From: Bin87 sp965207585
GTDB lineage: Bacteria; Chloroflexota; Dehalococcoidia; Lucifugimonadales; UBA3495
Length of the DNA stretch: 64,000 nucleotides
Direction of reading: 5' to 3'
Assembly (NCBI GenBank): GCA_965207585.1
Contig: CBDBMT010000003.1
Coordinates: forward strand, 1,116,001-1,180,000
Shown in pieces: positions 60,033-64,000 of this stretch. The notes beneath the pieces are model-generated. The model saw only the letters and a program-made list of their open reading frames with translations. It ran no database searches and was not told the DNA's origin. Position numbers and translations under genes: made by a program. Positions within the stretch are counted from its first letter, which is position 1. Each line of letters begins with the position of its first letter.

Positions 60033-61289
60033 TTGATCAAGTTGAACATTGCCGAAGAACTGCTGCTTTTGCTGATGGACGAACAGGTCGGCGAATACAC
60101 TGCCGTCGCGGACCGAACCCTGGGTTACGCGCTGACGGGAGCGGCGCTGATCGAGCTGGACATGCGGCACCGCATCGACGTGAGCGCTGATGTGCTGACC
60201 GCCACCGACCCGACACCCCTGGGCGACGACCTTCTGGACCCGGTGCTTGCGGACATCGTCGAGGTTTCGCGGGGTGGGTCCCAGCGCCCGGAGTTCTGGG
60301 TGAGGCGCATTGCGCAAAGCTCCGAAGAACTTCGCGCCGGGGCCCTGGCCGGCCTGGCCGCGCAGGGCATGGTCGAAGCCGATGAGAGCGGGTTTTTCTT
60401 CCTGTCCCGGCTCGCGTCCCAATCTCGTCGCCACGTGGCAGCCCAGAGTCAACAGGTGGGTGAAACCCGGAGCCGGATCCTGGAAGTCATCTTCACCGAC
60501 GTGATCCCTGATTCGAGGGACATAGTCATCATCAGTCTCGCCCACGCCTGCGGCATATTCCAAAGCATTCTGTCGCCTGACGAGTACGAGACGGCGCTCC
60601 CGCGCATCGAGCTCATCTCCCGCCTGGAGATGTTGAGCCAATCGGTGGTTGACGGAATCCGCAACCTGACGCTGGCCGAAGCCTACGCCCGACGCAGGGG
60701 TGTACGGGAGAAAGGCGGCGGTTGGCCGCGGGCATCGGGGCACCTGCCCATCATCGGCCACGCCCTGCAATTCCGCAAGACGATAAACGGATTTCTAACG
60801 GAGCAGTACCGAAAACTGGGCCCGGTGTTTGAAGTGTCGCTGTTCGGCAAAAAGTGGCTGGTGCTGACCGGGACGGAAGCGGATCGATTTCTGATGCGAG
60901 AAGGTCGGGATTGCCTGCATAACGATCACGTGGCATGGCAGGGGTTCGCCCAGCAGTTCGGCGGCACCAGGGCCCTCACCGGAATGGATGGGCCGGAGCA
61001 CGTGCGCCTGCGACGGCTCATGCGGGACGGCTGCTCCCGCGGGCAGCTGGTGGAGGATCTGCCCCAGGCCGTGGCCATTGTGGACAATGAGATGCGGCAA
61101 TGGCCGGAAAATCGTCCGGTTTCAGTTTATCCCAGCGTGCAGCGCACGGTCGTGGACCAACTGGGCACGTTGATGTCCGGCATATCTCCCAAGGATGGCG
61201 CCGGCAGGCTGCGGCCGGCAGTCGCCAATGAAGAAGTTGCAGGCGGACGCGGTGTCCCGTTAGGTCAACTCGAAACTGCTTGCCGCTGA
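60033..61289 (+). CDS. GPP34 domain fused to a truncated cytochrome P450
   Basis: The 418-residue product joins two modules. Residues 1-225 are a GPP34 (Golgi phosphoprotein 3-like) domain: 'IAEELLLLLMDEQVGEY', 'LGYALTGAALIELDMRHRID', 'PLGDDLLDPVL'. Residues 230-390 match the N-terminal third of a P450: 'GHLPIIGHALQFRKTINGFLTEQYRKLGPVFEVSLFG' in parts, 'TGMDGPEHVRLRRLMRDGCSRG'. The rest of the P450, including the I-helix threonine, the ExxR motif and the heme cysteine, is missing, and a 30-residue unrelated tail ends it. It cannot be an active P450. AAGGAGG lies near the TTG; TTG at 60042 is the alternative start. Confidence 0.8.
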   Translation: MIKLNIAEELLLLLMDEQVGEYTAVADRTLGYALTGAALIELDMRHRIDVSADVLTATDPTPLGDDLLDPVLADIVEVSRGGSQRPEFWVRRIAQSSEELRAGALAGLAAQGMVEADESGFFFLSRLASQSRRHVAAQSQQVGETRSRILEVIFTDVIPDSRDIVIISLAHACGIFQSILSPDEYETALPRIELISRLEMLSQSVVDGIRNLTLAEAYARRRGVREKGGGWPRASGHLPIIGHALQFRKTINGFLTEQYRKLGPVFEVSLFGKKWLVLTGTEADRFLMREGRDCLHNDHVAWQGFAQQFGGTRALTGMDGPEHVRLRRLMRDGCSRGQLVEDLPQAVAIVDNEMRQWPENRPVSVYPSVQRTVVDQLGTLMSGISPKDGAGRLRPAVANEEVAGGRGVPLGQLETACR

Positions 61290-61312
61290 TTTTCGCAGTC
61301 AGGGAGGCTCCT

Positions 61313-61681
61313 ATGACCGACCAGCCAGAAAATCCAGAAGAAGCTTCGCGACCGAACCTGAATCTGTTCGACGAGTTGGGGTCCATTTTGGATCACCCTG
61401 ACACCGCCATTGACCAAAAACTGGAGCGCATTGTTGAAACGCTGAACGGTCTGGATGTCCAATTGCTGAAAGCGGTTTCCAAGTTCAGCACTCGGGAAAT
61501 GGAAGAGGCCTTCAACACGTTCCTCACGCCAAGAGAGCACGACGAGACAATCCAACTCCAGAACCTCCTGATCGCGATCGCGTGTGCAGCCGAATTCAAA
61601 AGACGAGCCGACCAGATCGGACTCACGGTGATGGAGTACGCTCGCCGGATCCGAGTGCGCCGGGAGCTGGACAATGTCTAA
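61313..61681 (+). CDS. Small uncharacterised helical protein
   Basis: The 122-residue product is acidic at the N-terminus, helical and hydrophilic: 'IDQKLERIVETLNGLDVQLLKAVSKFSTREMEEAFNTFL' in parts and 'AAEFKRRADQIGLTVMEYARRIRVRRELD'. No family is recognised. AGGGAGG lies six bases before the ATG. It follows the GPP34-P450 gene by 24 bases on the same strand. Confidence 0.6.
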   Translation: MTDQPENPEEASRPNLNLFDELGSILDHPDTAIDQKLERIVETLNGLDVQLLKAVSKFSTREMEEAFNTFLTPREHDETIQLQNLLIAIACAAEFKRRADQIGLTVMEYARRIRVRRELDNV

Positions 61682-61726
61682 ATTCTATTCGGCCCGCTCC
61701 CAAGCCTCAAGGTCACCAAAACGTGC

Positions 61727-64000
61727 TCAGGGGGCTTTTCCAACCGCCCCATTTCCTTCCGTGTTCCCGCTGGCCATGCGGTAGCCGACACGGGGCTCGG
61801 TGATTATGTACTTCGGACTGCCGGCAGAATCACCAAGTTTCTGGCGGACCCTTTTCACCACATCCCGCACCAGCCAGGCTTCGCCGACCCTTTCCGGCCC
61901 CCACACCCGCTGGAGCAGCACACTGTGGGTCAGGACCCGCGGTGCGTTGACCGCCAACTCGTAAAGCACCGCGTACTCGGTGGCGGTCAAATTCACCGTT
62001 TCTCCCGCTACCGACACCCGGCGTTCGGCGAATTCAATACCCAGGTCTTCCACTGCGAAGGGTCCCGAGGCCTCGCTCTGGTAGGGTTCCAACCGCTTCC
62101 TCAACGCCGCCCTGATCCTGGCTCCCAGTTCCGTGGGCGAGAAGGGCTTGACTACGTAGTCGGTCGCACCCATGTCGAAGGCGCGGGCTATGACGTCGTC
62201 GTGTCCGTACACCGACAGGAAGATAACCGGCACGTCCGCGATCCGGTGGATGTCGTTCATCAGAGTGACGCCGTCGGTTCCGGGTAACATCAGGTCCAAA
62301 AGCACCAGGTGGGGCTTCTCCTCCTCCATAAGGCGGACCACGTCAGCAGGGTCGCCGGTGGCGATGGGAGCGTAGCCAGCCTTCGTTAGAACGTCGCGCA
62401 CGTACCTCAGAGCTTGCGGGTCGTCGTCTACAGCCAGTACGCGCACCTGGCTCGCACTCGCCCTCCGGGAACGCGTCTGGGGCAATACCGAAAACGCGAC
62501 TACGGGATCATCAACGGTCGGCAAGGTAAAGGTGAACCTTGCCCCCAGACCCGGCCCGTCGCTCTCGGCCCAGATACGGCCACCGTGGGCTTCCACGATC
62601 CCCTTGCAGATGGCCAGCCCCAAGCCCGATCCGTCGGCGCCAGCCCCGGCTTCCGGAGACTGAGCGCGGGAGAATTTGCGAAACAGTTGCGGCATCTGAT
62701 CGGCGGGAATGCCTCGGCCCTTGTCGGCGACCGAGACCGCAACGTGAACTCCGTCCTGAACGGCGGTAACCGATATCGTCGCCCCATCGGGTGAGTACCC
62801 TGCCGCGTTGGAGAGCAGGTTGCTCAATACCTGGACGATTCGCCGCTTGTCGGCCATCACGAAGGGCAGGTTTGGTGTTAGGTCCATTTGCACATGGTCC
62901 ATGTTGCCACCGCCGACAAACCTGAGGCGGGCCTCTTTCACCAGTATCCTGACATCCGATGGTTCCGGGGCCACCGACAGGGTGCCGGTTTCGATGCGAG
63001 CTACGTCCAACAAGTCGCCGATCAGGTACCGCATCTGGTCCGATTGGTCCCGGATTATGCAGAAGAACTGCGTCATCTCGGCGGGGTCAAGTTCGGAGGC
63101 GGATTCCAGCAAGGTGGTGACCGAACCTTTGACGGCGGCCAGAGGAGTCCTGAGCTCGTGGCTCACCATGGCGAGGAACTCGGCCCGCAGTTTTTCCATC
63201 TCCAGCAGCGGTGTCATGTCCTGCAGGGTCACGACGAAAGAGGCGAGTCGTCCGTCCTCTGAGTGAATGGGCGTTGCGTTGATCAGGACGCTGATACTGC
63301 GCCCGTCGGGGACGCGCAATACAATCTCCTCGGCGCGGACGGTTTCCCCCGTGCTCAACAACTCGGCCATGGGAAACTCCTTCAGGGAGAGCTCCCGTCC
63401 GTCGGCACGCGCGAAGGTCACCGCTTCCAGGAGGGCCTCGGGGGACTGCTCCGGGCCACTCAAGCTCTCTACGATCCGCATCGCCTCTCGGTTGAGGGAT
63501 TCCGGCGCACCTGTCTGTGCGTTGAACACCGCCACGCCCACCGGTGAGGTATTCACCAGGGCTTCCAGATCATTTCGGGCCCGCTGCTCGTCGCGGTACG
63601 TGCGCGCGTTGGCGATGACCAGCGCCGCCTGGGAGGCGAACATCACCAGGGTCTCTTCGTCCGCGCGGGTGAACTCTTCGCCGCCGTCCCGGTCGGCCAG
63701 AAAGATGTTGCCCACCCGCTGGCCCCGGTGGAACACTGGCGACGCCAGAAACGGGACGGCCGGTCCCACCGGCAGGGGCGGGCGAAATTCGGCAAGCCCC
63801 ATGGACCTGGCCTGGTCCAATAGGTCGGGGATCCGGAGCGGCTCCGAGAGCCTGCTCAGGTACTCGAAAAGCTGCCACCTCTCGGGTATGAGCCAGACCT
63901 GTTCGGCCTCCGTGACCGTCATTCCCGACGACAGGAAGTTCTGCACCTGTCCTCCTTCATCGAGAAGGGTCATCACTCCGTAACGGGCACCCGTGAGGGA
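61727..64000 (-). CDS. Sensor histidine kinase fused to an OmpR-type response regulator (partial, runs off the window)
   Basis: The frame is open through the window end (upstream reading continues 'TGARYGV' before residue 1 at 63976), so the N-terminus is missing. Domains in order, counting from 63976: GAF (to about 128), PAS (about 133-258), HisKA with His273 in 'FLAMVSHELRTPLAA', HATPase_c (about 370-490, 'NLLSNAAGYS', 'DKGRGIP', 'GSGLGLAICK'), receiver (about 512-630, 'LAVDDDPQ', 'LVLLDLMLPG', phospho-Asp in that motif, Lys in 'YVVKPFS'), and an OmpR-type winged helix (about 645-735). Kinase and DNA-binding regulator are thus on one chain, so it may sense a signal, phosphorylate itself and bind DNA directly. 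Confidence 0.9.
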   Translation of the reverse strand, partial: SLTGARYGVMTLLDEGGQVQNFLSSGMTVTEAEQVWLIPERWQLFEYLSRLSEPLRIPDLLDQARSMGLAEFRPPLPVGPAVPFLASPVFHRGQRVGNIFLADRDGGEEFTRADEETLVMFASQAALVIANARTYRDEQRARNDLEALVNTSPVGVAVFNAQTGAPESLNREAMRIVESLSGPEQSPEALLEAVTFARADGRELSLKEFPMAELLSTGETVRAEEIVLRVPDGRSISVLINATPIHSEDGRLASFVVTLQDMTPLLEMEKLRAEFLAMVSHELRTPLAAVKGSVTTLLESASELDPAEMTQFFCIIRDQSDQMRYLIGDLLDVARIETGTLSVAPEPSDVRILVKEARLRFVGGGNMDHVQMDLTPNLPFVMADKRRIVQVLSNLLSNAAGYSPDGATISVTAVQDGVHVAVSVADKGRGIPADQMPQLFRKFSRAQSPEAGAGADGSGLGLAICKGIVEAHGGRIWAESDGPGLGARFTFTLPTVDDPVVAFSVLPQTRSRRASASQVRVLAVDDDPQALRYVRDVLTKAGYAPIATGDPADVVRLMEEEKPHLVLLDLMLPGTDGVTLMNDIHRIADVPVIFLSVYGHDDVIARAFDMGATDYVVKPFSPTELGARIRAALRKRLEPYQSEASGPFAVEDLGIEFAERRVSVAGETVNLTATEYAVLYELAVNAPRVLTHSVLLQRVWGPERVGEAWLVRDVVKRVRQKLGDSAGSPKYIITEPRVGYRMASGNTEGNGAVGKAP

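Overview
The window is a GC-rich bacterial chromosome segment with about 60 genes or gene remnants. It most resembles an uncultured Chloroflexota, perhaps of the Dehalococcoidia/SAR202 type. That is an inference from gene content: an Ala/Pro-rich lipoprotein solute-binding protein, a DEAD-box helicase with an N-terminal zinc ribbon, a four-domain ribosomal protein S1, a haloalkane dehalogenase, a selenium-binding/methanethiol-oxidase protein, several amidohydrolase-type catabolic genes, and abundant DUF433/DUF5615, DUF4258 and retropepsin-like small genes. No rRNA or other strong phylogenetic marker is present.

Layout. 0.1-2.7 kb: two secreted proteins. 2.7-8.7 kb (minus): a catabolic-looking run (cyclase-family hydrolase, TenA_E-like protein, CoxG-like SRPBCC protein, M20 carbamoylase/amidase) interleaved with a DUF4258 pair and a DUF5678/retropepsin pair. 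8.9-13.2 kb: DUF433 genes (one paired with a DUF5615 PIN-like gene), small membrane proteins, a decayed Eco29kI-type restriction-modification locus and an isopropylmalate/tartrate dehydrogenase. 13.2-15.9 kb: rhodanese and a first ammonium transporter. 16.5-18.6 kb: a lower-GC, tightly packed three-gene module of unknown function, followed by a remnant of a dehalogenase gene. 19.4-23.6 kb: solute-binding lipoprotein, SBP56-type protein and a membrane protein. 23.7-28.7 kb: helicase, fatty-acid desaturase, intact haloalkane dehalogenase, a poorly folded tRNA-like gene and an anchored protein. 29-37 kb: D-aminoacylase-type amidohydrolase, Rieske protein, a coupled propeller/adhesin-like pair, a 14-bp minisatellite, an MFS transporter and a second ammonium transporter. 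37.2-43.8 kb: a second small-protein/aspartic-protease pair, glutamine synthetase, YhhQ transporter, Uma2 nuclease, esterase, a GxxExxY gene bounded by inverted repeats, a PEP mutase/isocitrate lyase-family enzyme and a DCC protein. 43.9-53.1 kb: EamA transporter, Lrp/AsnC regulator, 7Fe ferredoxin, a [2Fe-2S] fusion protein, aconitase, a frameshifted PolX and rpsA. 53.2-55.7 kb: an intact ISAs1-family insertion directly upstream of the rpsA promoter, tRNA-Phe and decayed transposases. 55.7-59.3 kb: an NHL/DUF1501/DUF1800 operon. 60-64 kb: a GPP34-P450 chimera, a small unknown gene and a histidine kinase fused to an OmpR-type regulator that runs off the window.

Themes. Nitrogen assimilation is represented by two Amt transporters and GlnA, with no GlnK nearby. 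Carbon and redox metabolism includes aconitase, a 2-methylisocitrate-lyase-like enzyme, ferredoxins and a Rieske protein. Many small mobile or selfish-looking units and at least four families of short interspersed palindromic repeats sit between ordinary metabolic genes, so the window looks like a genome with active gene turnover rather than one discrete island. The best candidates for undescribed biology are the three-gene module at 16.5-18.6 kb, the inverted-repeat-bounded GxxExxY element, the DUF4258 gene coupled to an internally duplicated partner, the two small-protein/retropepsin pairs, the [2Fe-2S] fusion protein and the GPP34-P450 chimera.
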